Below are positions 1 to 6,691 of a DNA stretch of 15,257 nucleotides, piece by piece. The notes beneath the pieces are model-generated. The model did no database searches. It worked only from the letters and a program-made list of their open reading frames with translations, and was not told where the DNA came from. The DNA is taken from the NCBI RefSeq assembly GCF_000331775.1, contig NZ_CAPJ01000436.1, forward strand, positions 1-15,257, given 5' to 3'. Position numbers and translations under genes: made by a program. Position 1 is the stretch's first letter; each line of letters opens with the position of its first letter. The stretch comes from Xanthomonas translucens pv. translucens DSM 18974 (GTDB taxonomy: Bacteria; Pseudomonadota; Gammaproteobacteria; Xanthomonadales; Xanthomonadaceae).

Positions 1-31
1 AGTGACCGCGGGTCTGGGTGAGTTCGTTCAT
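1..31 (-). CDS. start of a protein gene cut by the window edge
   Basis: An ATG on the minus strand at 31 is followed by ten open codons (M N E L T Q T R G H) that run off the left edge. It is preceded by a good ribosome binding site, GGAG, seven bases before the start. It lies 107 bases after the stop of the phosphate-binding/OmpA gene on the same strand, so it could be co-transcribed or have its own promoter. Ten residues are too few to assign a family, and no function is proposed. The call rests on the ribosome binding site and the position only. Confidence 0.5.
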   Translation of the reverse strand, partial: MNELTQTRGH

Positions 32-138
32 GGCGTTCTCCGTTTGAGCACAGTGGCCATGCGCCCAAAGCAGGGTTCTGCAAGGGGTGAATAGGCTCGC
101 GTCGGCGTCGGCGTCAGTTTCAGCGTCTGCCGCGGGAC

Positions 139-1497
139 TCAGCGCCCGGCGTCCAGCAACCAGATCTCGACGCGCTCGTTGCGCACCTTGGCCGGCGTAT
201 CTTCGCCGCCGAGCAGAGGGCGCGCCGCGCCCAGTCCGCGCGCGCGCTTGACCACGATGCCGCGCTGGGACAGATAGGCGGCGACCACGTCGGCGCGGTC
301 GTTGCTGGCGATGGTCGGATACAGGCGGTTGGCCGTATCCGGTGTGGCGAAGCCGATGACCGCCAAGGCCCGGCCGCGCATCGCCGGCCGCTGCATGAAG
401 GCGATCAGCCGGTCCAGGTCCTGCGCGCTGCGCGCCTCGAACATCGAGTTCAGCGACTGCAGGCTGAAACGCAAGGTGGTGGTCAGGCGCTGGGCGCCGG
501 CGCCGGCCTGCAGGTAGGCATCGGCCTGGCGCGCGTCGCCGCGCGCGCCAGGCGGCTGCGTCGGGTCGGGTGCGATGCTCATCGGGATCGGCCCGATCCG
601 GCGCACGACCTGCTGCGCCTGCGCGCCGACCGCATACAGCGCCAGGCTGCGGCCTAGCGCCGACATCATCTGCCCGCCATACAGGCTGTAGCGCTGCACC
701 AGGGGATAGTCCTCGCCACGGATGCTGGCCGGCGTGGGCAGCACGGCGATGCCGCCGTCGGCGATGGCGAGCGCACGGGTGCCGGCCGGGAGCGGCGTGG
801 TCAGCGCGACGATCGCCAGCGCAGCCGGGTGCCCTGCCGCGGCTTGCGCCGTCTCGACCAAGTTGGCATGCAGGCGCTGCGCGGCGGGCTGTGCGCTGCC
901 CGGCAACGACAGGCGTTCGCGTAGAAAATCGCCCAATCCGCTGTGCTCGGCGTTGCGCTGCACTTCGATCGGCAGGTCGGCACCGCCGAGTTGCGACCAG
1001 CGCGCCAGCCGCCCGCTCAGGATGTCGCGCAGCTGCGCGACGCTGAGCGAGGTCAACGGATTATCGGCGGCGACCAGCACGCGTATACCATCCAGGGCGA
1101 CGACGAAGTTCTGGTCCGGCGAGGACAGATCGCCAAGCTGCCAGGCGGTATCGTGTTCGCGCGCATCGGGGACCCGCGCCAGCATCGCCAGTTCGGCGTC
1201 GCCGCGGACCAGGTCGGCGAAGCCGGCGGCCGAACCGGTGCTGCCGATTTCGACCACCAGCGGTGCATCGTCGCGCAGCGCGGCGATTTCCAGCGTCGCT
1301 GGATCGACGCGGCGGCGCTGGATCTGCCGATAGCCGATGCTATGCAGCCAGGATTCGACCAGGGCCGGCATCAGCTGCGCGCCGACGCTGTTGGAGCCGT
1401 GCACGCGCAAGCGTTCGGCCTGCTGCGCAGAGACGGATGGGATGGCGCACAGCGCTGCCACACCTGCCAACAGCAGGCGCACGATGAAACCGGACAT
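139..1497 (-). CDS. PstS-like phosphate-binding domain fused to OmpA-like domain, exported
   Basis: 452 residues. A signal peptide covers about residues 1-24 (hydrophobic core LLLAGVAALCAI, likely cleavage after SVSA). Residues 28-305 resemble the periplasmic phosphate-binding (PstS/PBP2) family: GSNSVGAQ near 34-41, a G-D-A-E-L segment near 99-103, DGIRVLVAADNPL at 136-148 leading into a typical SGRLARWSQLGG at 161-172, and an HSGLGDF ligand-loop-like stretch at 185-191. Residues 338-447 resemble the OmpA C-terminal peptidoglycan-binding domain: NDRADVVAAYL at 399-409 and NERVEIWL at 440-447 in place of the usual NRRVEI. A proline-rich linker lies near 310-320. The likely role is phosphate or anion sensing or capture anchored to the cell wall. 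No pstCAB genes are present here, so transport is not shown. The start follows a G-rich region rather than a clean ribosome binding site, but it gives a well-formed signal peptide. Domain calls are from motif recognition only. Confidence 0.85.
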   Translation of the reverse strand: MSGFIVRLLLAGVAALCAIPSVSAQQAERLRVHGSNSVGAQLMPALVESWLHSIGYRQIQRRRVDPATLEIAALRDDAPLVVEIGSTGSAAGFADLVRGDAELAMLARVPDAREHDTAWQLGDLSSPDQNFVVALDGIRVLVAADNPLTSLSVAQLRDILSGRLARWSQLGGADLPIEVQRNAEHSGLGDFLRERLSLPGSAQPAAQRLHANLVETAQAAAGHPAALAIVALTTPLPAGTRALAIADGGIAVLPTPASIRGEDYPLVQRYSLYGGQMMSALGRSLALYAVGAQAQQVVRRIGPIPMSIAPDPTQPPGARGDARQADAYLQAGAGAQRLTTTLRFSLQSLNSMFEARSAQDLDRLIAFMQRPAMRGRALAVIGFATPDTANRLYPTIASNDRADVVAAYLSQRGIVVKRARGLGAARPLLGGEDTPAKVRNERVEIWLLDAGR

Positions 1498-1542
1498 CGG
1501 ATCCCCCCCGGATCTGGACAGGCGGCAGTGTTGGCGACAGCC

Positions 1543-1560
1543 GTGACATGGCAGTGACTG
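1543..1560 (-). promoter_or_regulatory. PHO-box-like direct repeat upstream of the phosphate-binding gene
   Basis: On the minus strand the site reads CAGTCACTGCCATGTCAC. These are two imperfect 7-base repeats (CAGTCAC, ATGTCAC) with an 11-base period, the spacing of PhoB boxes (consensus CTGTCAT, four bases, CTGTCAT). Ten bases later comes AACACT at 1527-1532, a poor -10 hexamer at the spacing expected when PhoB replaces the -35. The box ends 45 bases before the ATG at 1497. Each half matches only five of seven positions, so this is a candidate, supported mainly by its place before a PstS-like gene. Confidence 0.3.
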
Positions 1561-1669
1561 TGAGCGCGGTCACGCGATGTGGGCGCGGCGTATGACCTGT
1601 TGCGATCGCCCGTGCGCTGTCTCTTTTCGCGGCTAGGGCCGACGCTGCTGGCTGTGGCTTCGCGCCAAA

Positions 1670-1705
1670 GTTGCGACGCGCATTCCCGGTAATGCGCGTC
1701 GCGAC
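1670..1705 (-). terminator. 15-bp hairpin downstream of methylglyoxal synthase
   Basis: Arms at 1670-1684 and 1691-1705 pair at 14 of 15 positions around a six-base loop (cccggt). It starts 54 bases past the mgsA stop, reading on the minus strand, and is followed by only three Ts (1667-1669). It is a strong stem but not a textbook intrinsic terminator, and could act as a 3'-end stabiliser. Its right arm overlaps a REP copy, so the hairpin may be the core of a decayed REP pair. Confidence 0.5.
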
Positions 1706-1720
1706 TGACGTCGCTTCCAC
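1698..1720 (-). repeat. diverged solitary REP element
   Basis: On the plus strand it begins GTCGCGACTGACGTCG and ends CTTCCAC. This matches the inverted REP at 6750-6771 at about 19 of 22 positions (that copy reads GTCGCGGCTGAAGTCG then CTCCCA). It is the same family as the array at 6692-7047. A poorly conserved partner may lie at about 1653-1676 (GTGGCTTCGCG and TTGCGAC), which would make this an old paired element. Confidence 0.5.
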
Positions 1721-1759
1721 AGCGGGCGAATGGCCTAGGGAAATCGCTCGCAGCATCGC

Positions 1760-2638
1760 TCAGGCAGACGACAACGCCCGCTTCGCCGCCGCCTGCGCCC
1801 AGCGTGCGGCGACCAGCGGCGAGGTGATGCAGACCGCGCTGTCGGTCACCGTGGTCACCGCGCGTTCCAGCAGCTGGATGTCCGCCTCGTGCTGGCGCGC
1901 CACGTGCGGATCCTCGAAGAAGATCGCGCGTTGGCAGCGCCGTTCCAGTACGCGGTCGGCGATCTGCGCGTCGCCACCCATCGGTCCGCTCTGGTAGCGC
2001 TGCACCCAATCCTGGCCCTGCGGCCAGCCGCGGCTCCAGGCCAGTTCGTTGAGGCGCAGGCCGGTGGTGCCGGTGGCCACGCGCTGCTCGAAGCGCGACA
2101 GCAGCTCGAAATGCTCGCTGGCGAAGGCCAGCATCTGCGGCTTCATCGCATCGTGCGCGATCAGCGCCAGGGTGTGCTGCTCCAGCGCGTGCAGATCGTC
2201 GGCGCCGGCGTCGGCCGCCAGCCCGGCGTGCACGCGCTCCATCTCGATCCAGTCGCGGGCGCTGGCCACGGTGGAGATGAAGGGCTTGCCATGGATCACG
2301 CATTGGCGCTTGAGCGCGATCGCCTCGGGAAAGATCGATGAGGGATCCACTGGATCGATGAAGTAGATCGTCCCGTCGAGGGTGCGCTCGGCGCCTTCCA
2401 GGCCCACCACTTCGGCGACCAGTTTCATCAGCCCGCCTTCGCGGCCGAACGGATAGTGCTTGAGTTCCGTGTAGCCCGACAGCCAGCCGGCGCGCGCGAT
2501 CGCCTCGTGGGTGCGGCCGACCGCGTGCAGGCCGAGCTGCAGTTCGCGGATGCCCGCCTCGCAGGCGCGCAGCCAGCGGAACAGTGCGGCGTCCTTGCCC
2601 TGGTGGTGCAGTCGGTTGGCGGCCAGGCCCAGGCGCAT
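1760..2638 (-). CDS. mgsA: methylglyoxal synthase with an extra degenerate N-terminal domain
   Basis: 292 residues, about twice the length of the E. coli enzyme (about 150). The enzyme converts dihydroxyacetone phosphate to methylglyoxal and phosphate in the cytoplasm, a bypass of lower glycolysis. Residues 156-292 carry the full signature: AHD (161-163), ATGTTG (188-193), SGPMGGDAQ (217-225, catalytic Asp223), FFEDP (240-244), and His250 with Asp253 (E. coli His98/Asp101). Residues 1-135 align by eye to the same fold (LAANRL, HAVGRTHEAI, HYPFGREGGLMKLV, IYFIDPVDPSS, ending ARDW versus AARW) but lack AHD, GTTG and the catalytic Asp, so this half is probably non-catalytic. The start is preceded by GGAT six bases away, a weak ribosome binding site. 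It lies 137 bases downstream of Egl1 on the same strand with its own spacer. The assignment of the C-terminal half is firm; the role of the N-terminal half is unknown. Confidence 0.88.
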   Translation of the reverse strand: MRLGLAANRLHHQGKDAALFRWLRACEAGIRELQLGLHAVGRTHEAIARAGWLSGYTELKHYPFGREGGLMKLVAEVVGLEGAERTLDGTIYFIDPVDPSSIFPEAIALKRQCVIHGKPFISTVASARDWIEMERVHAGLAADAGADDLHALEQHTLALIAHDAMKPQMLAFASEHFELLSRFEQRVATGTTGLRLNELAWSRGWPQGQDWVQRYQSGPMGGDAQIADRVLERRCQRAIFFEDPHVARQHEADIQLLERAVTTVTDSAVCITSPLVAARWAQAAAKRALSSA

Positions 2639-2775
2639 ACGTCGATCCGTGCGGAGAAGGAACGACAGTCTGCGCCGGATCGCGGTACGGACTCAATCGC
2701 CGGCTGCCGCCATCGCCCCGTGCCGACAGCGAGCAGCCACACATCGCAGCACGTTCTTCCAGTCGCCAATCCCGG

Positions 2776-3831
2776 CTAGTCGAGCATCTGTTTCGCCCGC
2801 GCCGACAGCACGCCCATCTGCGGCTTGTCGGTACCGTCCGGGTTGGGCCGCAGGCTGAACGCGTAGTCGATCTTCCACCAGGCGCCGGCCGCCCATGCGG
2901 TCCAGCCCATCCACACGTCGGCATTGTCGTGCACATAGCCGAGCATGTCGTCCAGCGCGGCCATGCAGGTGGCATTGCTGCTGGCCCCGAATTCGCCGAG
3001 GAAGCCCTGGTGGCCGTTGTCGCGCAGCCACTGGGTGAAGCCGCGCAGCTTTTCCGAGCCGATGCTGGCGCTGATGCAATCGGCGCTGGTGCCGCTGTAG
3101 TCCTGGTCCAGGTACTGGTGGACTTCGAACACCAGGTTTTCGACCGGATCCTCGATCGACACCATCGATTGCGCGTTGGGCACGCCGTACCAGGTGCTGT
3201 TCCAGCTGTGCGCGCCGGTGAACGCGGTGCCCGGCACCATGATCAGGTTGTAGGCGCCGGCGCTGCGGATCGCATCGATCGCCAGTTGCGTCGCGGCGGC
3301 CCAGTCACCGGAGGAAATGCCGTTGGGTTCGTTCATCAACCCGAAGATCACCGTGTCGTCGTTGCCGAACGCGATCGCCAGGCGCCGCCACAGATCGGCC
3401 AGCACGCTGGCCGGCATGCCCTTGCTGCCGATGCGTACGCCGTTGTACTTGGCGTAGTTGTGCAGATCCAGGATCACGCGCAGGTTGTGGCTTTGGGCGC
3501 GGCTCACCGCAGTGCGCAGATAGCCGAGCTGGGCGGCGTCCAGCGCGCCGTTGGCGGTGGGTTGCAGGCGTTCCCACAGGAACGGCAGGCGCACGATATT
3601 CATGCCCTGCTCGGCGACGTAGGCGTAGTCGCTGTCGCTGGGATACAGATAGTCGTTGAAGACCACGCCCGGCTTCCTGGCCGAATTGAATTCCGCGCCG
3701 GCCAGGTTGACGCCGGCGTAGCGCACGGGATCCTGCGCGATGGCGGTGGATGCGCAGGCGGCCAGTGCCAGGCACAGCGCCCCGCGCAGCAGCCAGCGCG
3801 GGGATGCAATGGAAGGGGAAATGCGTCGCAT
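2776..3831 (-). CDS. GH5 endoglucanase, copy 1 (possible lipoprotein)
   Basis: 351 residues, a bare glycoside hydrolase family 5 domain (endo-beta-1,4-glucanase type) without linker or cellulose-binding domain. The family cuts internal beta-1,4-glucan bonds with retention, using two glutamates: acid/base Glu168 in GLMNEPN (164-170) and nucleophile Glu280 in FLGEFG (277-282). Other family landmarks are RLPFLWERLQP (81-91), LDLHNYAKYNG (121-131), HQY (238-240) and the WTAWAAGAWW segment (310-319). The N-terminus has a hydrophobic stretch with LAAC at 23-26, a lipobox with Cys26; an ordinary signal-peptidase cut after AIA (31-33) is the alternative. The start is fixed by GAGG seven bases upstream. 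It is paralogous to the next two genes and closest in wording to copy 3. It was probably exported by Sec and then type II secretion, as known for Xanthomonas cellulases; that step is inference. Confidence 0.93.
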   Translation of the reverse strand: MRRISPSIASPRWLLRGALCLALAACASTAIAQDPVRYAGVNLAGAEFNSARKPGVVFNDYLYPSDSDYAYVAEQGMNIVRLPFLWERLQPTANGALDAAQLGYLRTAVSRAQSHNLRVILDLHNYAKYNGVRIGSKGMPASVLADLWRRLAIAFGNDDTVIFGLMNEPNGISSGDWAAATQLAIDAIRSAGAYNLIMVPGTAFTGAHSWNSTWYGVPNAQSMVSIEDPVENLVFEVHQYLDQDYSGTSADCISASIGSEKLRGFTQWLRDNGHQGFLGEFGASSNATCMAALDDMLGYVHDNADVWMGWTAWAAGAWWKIDYAFSLRPNPDGTDKPQMGVLSARAKQMLD

Positions 3832-3849
3832 GGGATTGCCTCATGGAGA

Positions 3850-3895
3850 AGGACGAACGGACGTGGCCGCCGCACTGTGTGGCGGCGGTCGTCCT
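3850..3895 (-). promoter_or_regulatory. nested inverted repeat in the Egl1 leader
   Basis: An inner stem CCGCCGC (3867-3873) with GCGGCGG (3882-3888) is nested in an outer stem AGGACG (3850-3855) with CGTCCT (3890-3895). It ends 18 bases before the Egl1 ATG and eight bases before its GAGG ribosome binding site. In RNA it would form a stem-loop just upstream of the translation start. It may be an operator, a leader structure or chance in GC-rich DNA. Confidence 0.35.
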
Positions 3896-3980
3896 GATCG
3901 GTGCAATCGGCATGCCAGTGGGCTACCGCTCCTCTCCCGAGGTGGTACGTGTGTGGCGCAGCTGCGTCGACAGACGCTGC

Positions 3981-4000
3981 GGCGCGCCATTGTGCGCGCC
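3981..4000 (-). terminator. hairpin downstream of endoglucanase copy 2
   Basis: A perfect 7-bp stem GGCGCGC (3981-3987) / GCGCGCC (3994-4000) with loop cattgt lies 42 bases past the Egl2 stop codon. There is no T-run after it, so intrinsic termination is doubtful. Its position between two same-strand genes fits an end-of-transcript structure. Confidence 0.35.
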
Positions 4001-4042
4001 ACGATCGGCCGCGTTATCGCAGCGCGCGTAGCGAAGGCCGTG

Positions 4043-5086
4043 TTAGCGCGTGATGCGCTTCGCCCTGGCCGACAGGATCGACATCTGCGGCTTGTCGCGG
4101 CCGTCCGCATCGGGCTGCAGGTTGAACGGATAGTGCACGTTCCACCGGGCGCCGCCGGCCCAGGCGGTCCACCCCCACCACAGCCCGCTGTTCTGTTCGA
4201 TGTAGCCGAGCATGTCGTTCAGCCCTTGCTGGCAAACAGGATGGCGGCTAGCGCCGAATTCGCCTAGGAAGCCGATGTGCTTGGTCTTGAGCAACCAGTT
4301 GGTGAAGTCGACCAGGCGTTTTGTAGCGGCTCTGGGACTCACGCAGGCAACGCTGGTCCCGCTGGAATCGGGGTCCAGATACTGATGCACTTCGATGGCG
4401 GTGCGCTGCAGCGGGTCGTACAGCGAGGCCAGCGCGGTGGCATTGGATTCGCCGTCGACGGTCGAGTACCAGCTGTTCGCGCCGCTCCACAGTGCACCCG
4501 GCACCATGATCAGATTGCGCGCACCGGCGGCGCGGATCCTGTCCACTGCGGACTGCGCGGCTGCAGCCCACAGTCCGGGCGAGATGTCGTGGGGCTCGTT
4601 CATCAGCCCGAAGACTACGTTGTCGTCGTCCTTGAACTCCCAGGCCAGACGTTGCCACAGGTCGCTGAAGGTCTTGATCGGCACGGCTGCGCTGCCGATC
4701 TTGCGGTCGTAGTAGTTGGCGTAGTTGTGGATATCCAAGATCAGGCGCATGTGATGCGCCCTGGCCTGCAAGGCCGCCGCCTTGATCAACGCCAACTGCG
4801 CGATGTCCAGCTGGCCCTGTGGGGTGGGCTGCAGGCGTTCCCACAACACCGGCAGGCGCACGATGTTCATGCCCTTACCGGCGAAATAGGCGTAGTCGGC
4901 AGCGCTGGGATAGAAGTAGTCGACGTTGAGCACGCCGGGCTTTTGGCTGGAGCTGATCTCCGCGCCGGACAGATTGACCCCGGCGAATTTCAGCACGCTT
5001 TGTGCGTGCAGCTGAGGCAGCACGGCGAGCAGGCAAAGCAGCAGTGCCAGGCGCAGCGCGCCCAGGCAAGAGGGTGAACGAGACAT
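4043..5086 (-). CDS. GH5 endoglucanase, copy 2
   Basis: 347 residues, a GH5 catalytic domain only, with no carbohydrate-binding module. Catalytic residues: acid/base Glu164 in GLMNEPH (160-166) and nucleophile Glu276 in FLGEFGAS (273-280). Conserved landmarks are RLPVLWERLQP (77-87), LDIHNYANYYD (117-127), HQY (234-236) and WGWTAWAGGARW (304-315). A classical signal peptide covers about residues 1-28 (LRLALLLCLLAVLP, cut after LHA), with no lipobox at the cut, unlike copy 1. It is the most diverged of the three: NVDYFYP, GALWSGANSW and a strongly basic end (AKRITR). The start has AAGGA eight bases upstream. It is separated from copy 3 by 296 bases and from copy 1 by 211 bases, so each may have its own promoter. 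The likely substrate is cellulose or other beta-1,4-glucan; exact specificity cannot be read from sequence. Confidence 0.93.
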   Translation of the reverse strand: MSRSPSCLGALRLALLLCLLAVLPQLHAQSVLKFAGVNLSGAEISSSQKPGVLNVDYFYPSAADYAYFAGKGMNIVRLPVLWERLQPTPQGQLDIAQLALIKAAALQARAHHMRLILDIHNYANYYDRKIGSAAVPIKTFSDLWQRLAWEFKDDDNVVFGLMNEPHDISPGLWAAAAQSAVDRIRAAGARNLIMVPGALWSGANSWYSTVDGESNATALASLYDPLQRTAIEVHQYLDPDSSGTSVACVSPRAATKRLVDFTNWLLKTKHIGFLGEFGASRHPVCQQGLNDMLGYIEQNSGLWWGWTAWAGGARWNVHYPFNLQPDADGRDKPQMSILSARAKRITR

Positions 5087-5176
5087 GGGTGGCGTCCTTC
5101 TGCATCAGTGGGGGAATCGGCCAAGCACAGCGTGAAACGGCCGAACTGATGGCAAATGGTGTGCTTACGTCCCACC

Positions 5177-5203
5177 GTAGTGCATTCGTGGCCTCGCCAC
5201 TAC
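5177..5203. promoter_or_regulatory. nested dyad in the Egl2 upstream region
   Basis: Outer arms GTAGTG (5177-5182) and CACTAC (5198-5203) enclose a short perfect hairpin, GTGGC (5188-5192) / GCCAC (5196-5200) with loop ctc. The arms overlap, so only one form can exist at a time. It sits 91 bases before the Egl2 ATG. It is a candidate regulator-binding site or a decayed repeat. Nothing else gene-like is visible in 5087-5382. Confidence 0.25.
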
Positions 5204-5349
5204 GACCAACCTGCGTGCGTGCGCGGATCTGTGTTGGGCTTTGCAAGGCCAACGCGGACTGGTTCTCTGTCGATCGTCGCCAGCGCGATGCATGTGGCAA
5301 CCGCCGCAGCGCATGCGCGCTCTGTGTCGCCCATGCTTGCAGCGACGGC

Positions 5350-5372
5350 GTGCCGGACGTTGCGCCCGGCAC
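5350..5372 (-). terminator. hairpin downstream of endoglucanase copy 3
   Basis: A perfect 7-bp stem GTGCCGG (5350-5356) / CCGGCAC (5366-5372) with a nine-base loop begins ten bases past the Egl3 stop. No T-run follows on the minus strand. The location is right for a transcript end; the strength is uncertain. Confidence 0.4.
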
Positions 5373-5382
5373 GCCTGCCGGC

Positions 5383-6441
5383 TCACTTCCCGGTGATCTT
5401 GCGCGCGTGCTTGGACAGGATCGACATCTGCGGCCTGTCGCTGCCGTCCTTGTTCGGCTGCACGTTGAATGGATAGTCGTTCTTCCACCACGCGCCGGCC
5501 GCCCACCAGGTCCAGCCGACGATCACGTCCTTGTTCTGCTCGATGTAGCTGAGCATGCCTTCCAGCGCCTGATTGCAGACGGGGGTATCGGCGGTGGCGA
5601 ACTCGCCGATGAAGCCGACCTTCTTGTTTTCGCGCAGCCAGCTGACGAAGCCGGCCAGTTTCTCGGCGCCGGCGCCGGCGCTGACGCATTCGCCCTTGGT
5701 GCCGCTGTTGTCCTTGTCGAAGTACTGGTGCGCTTCGAAGGCCATGCGATTGCCCGGATCCTTCAGCGGCTGCAGCGCCACCGCATTGGAGGTGCCGTAG
5801 TAGGTGCTGCGCCAGCTGTGCGCGCCGGTGTAGGCGGTGCCGGGGACCAGTACCAGGTTCTTGGCGCCGGCCTTGCGGATGGCGTTGATCGCCGCTTGCG
5901 CGGCTGCCGCCCAGTCGGTGGAGGAGACCGCGTTGGGCTCATTCATCAGGCCGAAGATCACCGTGTCGTCGTTTTTGAACTCGGTCGCCAGGCGCCGCCA
6001 CAGGTCGGCGAACACCTCGGCCGGCGCGCCGTCGCTGCCGATCAGCGCGCCGTTGTACTTGGCGTAGTTGTGCGGGTCCAGGATCAGGTGCAGGCCGCTG
6101 GCCTTGGCCTGCGCCACCGCCTTCTTGATCTGCGCCAGCTGCGCGGGATCGAACTCGCCCTTGGCGGTGGGCTGCAGGCGTTCCCACAGGAACGGCAGGC
6201 GCACGATGTTCATGCCCTTGCCGGCGAAGTAGCTGTAGTCCGCCGGACCCGGATAGGTGTAGTCCTTGTACAGCGTGCCCGGCTTCTTGCCGGAATTGAA
6301 TTCGGCGCCGGACAGGTTGACGCCCGCGTACTGGAGCACGCTCTTGCCGTCCTTGGCGGATACGCCGAAGGCAAGGGCGAGCAGGAACACGGCGGGAGCG
6401 ACGGGGCGAAGCCGCGACGACCAGAGAGAGAAAAGCGACAT
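5383..6441 (-). CDS. GH5 endoglucanase, copy 3
   Basis: 352 residues from the chosen start, a GH5 catalytic domain without accessory modules. Acid/base Glu168 is in GLMNEPN (164-170) and nucleophile Glu280 in FIGEFATAD (277-285); the residue after EF is Ala where the other two copies have Gly. Landmarks are RLPFLWERLQP (81-91), LDPHNYAKYNG (121-131), HQY (238-240) and GWTWWAAGAWW (309-319). The signal peptide covers about residues 1-29 (VFLLALAF, cut after VSA) with no lipobox. The reading frame is open upstream to an ATG at 6507, but the ATG at 6441 has AAGGA nine bases before it, gives a normal signal peptide, and matches the length of the sister genes, so the extra 22 residues are rejected. 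It is the first gene of the triplet in transcription order and closest to copy 1. The product is probably secreted to attack plant cellulose. Confidence 0.93.
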   Translation of the reverse strand: MSLFSLWSSRLRPVAPAVFLLALAFGVSAKDGKSVLQYAGVNLSGAEFNSGKKPGTLYKDYTYPGPADYSYFAGKGMNIVRLPFLWERLQPTAKGEFDPAQLAQIKKAVAQAKASGLHLILDPHNYAKYNGALIGSDGAPAEVFADLWRRLATEFKNDDTVIFGLMNEPNAVSSTDWAAAAQAAINAIRKAGAKNLVLVPGTAYTGAHSWRSTYYGTSNAVALQPLKDPGNRMAFEAHQYFDKDNSGTKGECVSAGAGAEKLAGFVSWLRENKKVGFIGEFATADTPVCNQALEGMLSYIEQNKDVIVGWTWWAAGAWWKNDYPFNVQPNKDGSDRPQMSILSKHARKITGK

Positions 6442-6507
6442 GGGGAAGCGTCCTTGGGGGAGGGGAGGATGCCGTTTTGCCATCGGGGGAAGCAGCCGGC
6501 GGTGCAA

Positions 6508-6526
6508 GGGTGCGCGGATCGCACCC
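6508..6526. promoter_or_regulatory. perfect inverted repeat upstream of Egl3
   Basis: GGGTGCG (6508-6514) and CGCACCC (6520-6526) form a perfect 7-bp inverted repeat with a five-base spacer. It starts 66 bases upstream of the Egl3 ATG. The size and position suit a dimeric regulator. It does not resemble the TGTGA-N6-TCACA site of Clp/CRP regulators. The regulator is unknown. Confidence 0.3.
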
Positions 6527-6575
6527 GCGCGGCCAGCCTAGGCGTTCGTGCGTTAGCGCCTCATTCACTCCCGCG

Positions 6576-6597
6576 AAAAACGGCGTTGCGCTTGCCG
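6576..6597 (-). terminator. weak T-run hairpin between the REP array and Egl3
   Basis: On the minus strand a short 4-bp GC stem (6594-6597 with 6581-6584, nine-base loop) is followed by five Ts (6576-6580). It could stop read-through from gltD across the REP array before Egl3. The stem is short, so confidence is low. Confidence 0.22.
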
Positions 6598-6691
6598 CGG
6601 TTTAGATGAACTCGCTGCTGCGTTGTGCATGGGGCGGCGGCATGGTTTTGAGTTGCCTGCGGGAGCGGCGACGGTCCCACTGGGCGCTTCT

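Noticed and set aside
99..116. Three hexamer repeats (gcgtcg, gcgtcg, gcgtca)
   Set aside because: Too short and GC-biased to separate from chance. No function suggested.
6442..6507. 22-codon N-terminal extension of endoglucanase copy 3
   Set aside because: The extension places charged and proline-rich residues before the signal peptide, while the internal ATG at 6441 has a better ribosome binding site and matches the sister lengths.
2584..6609. Long plus-strand open frames opposite the endoglucanase genes
   Set aside because: They are antisense shadows. The minus-strand frames carry signal peptides and GH5 catalytic motifs.
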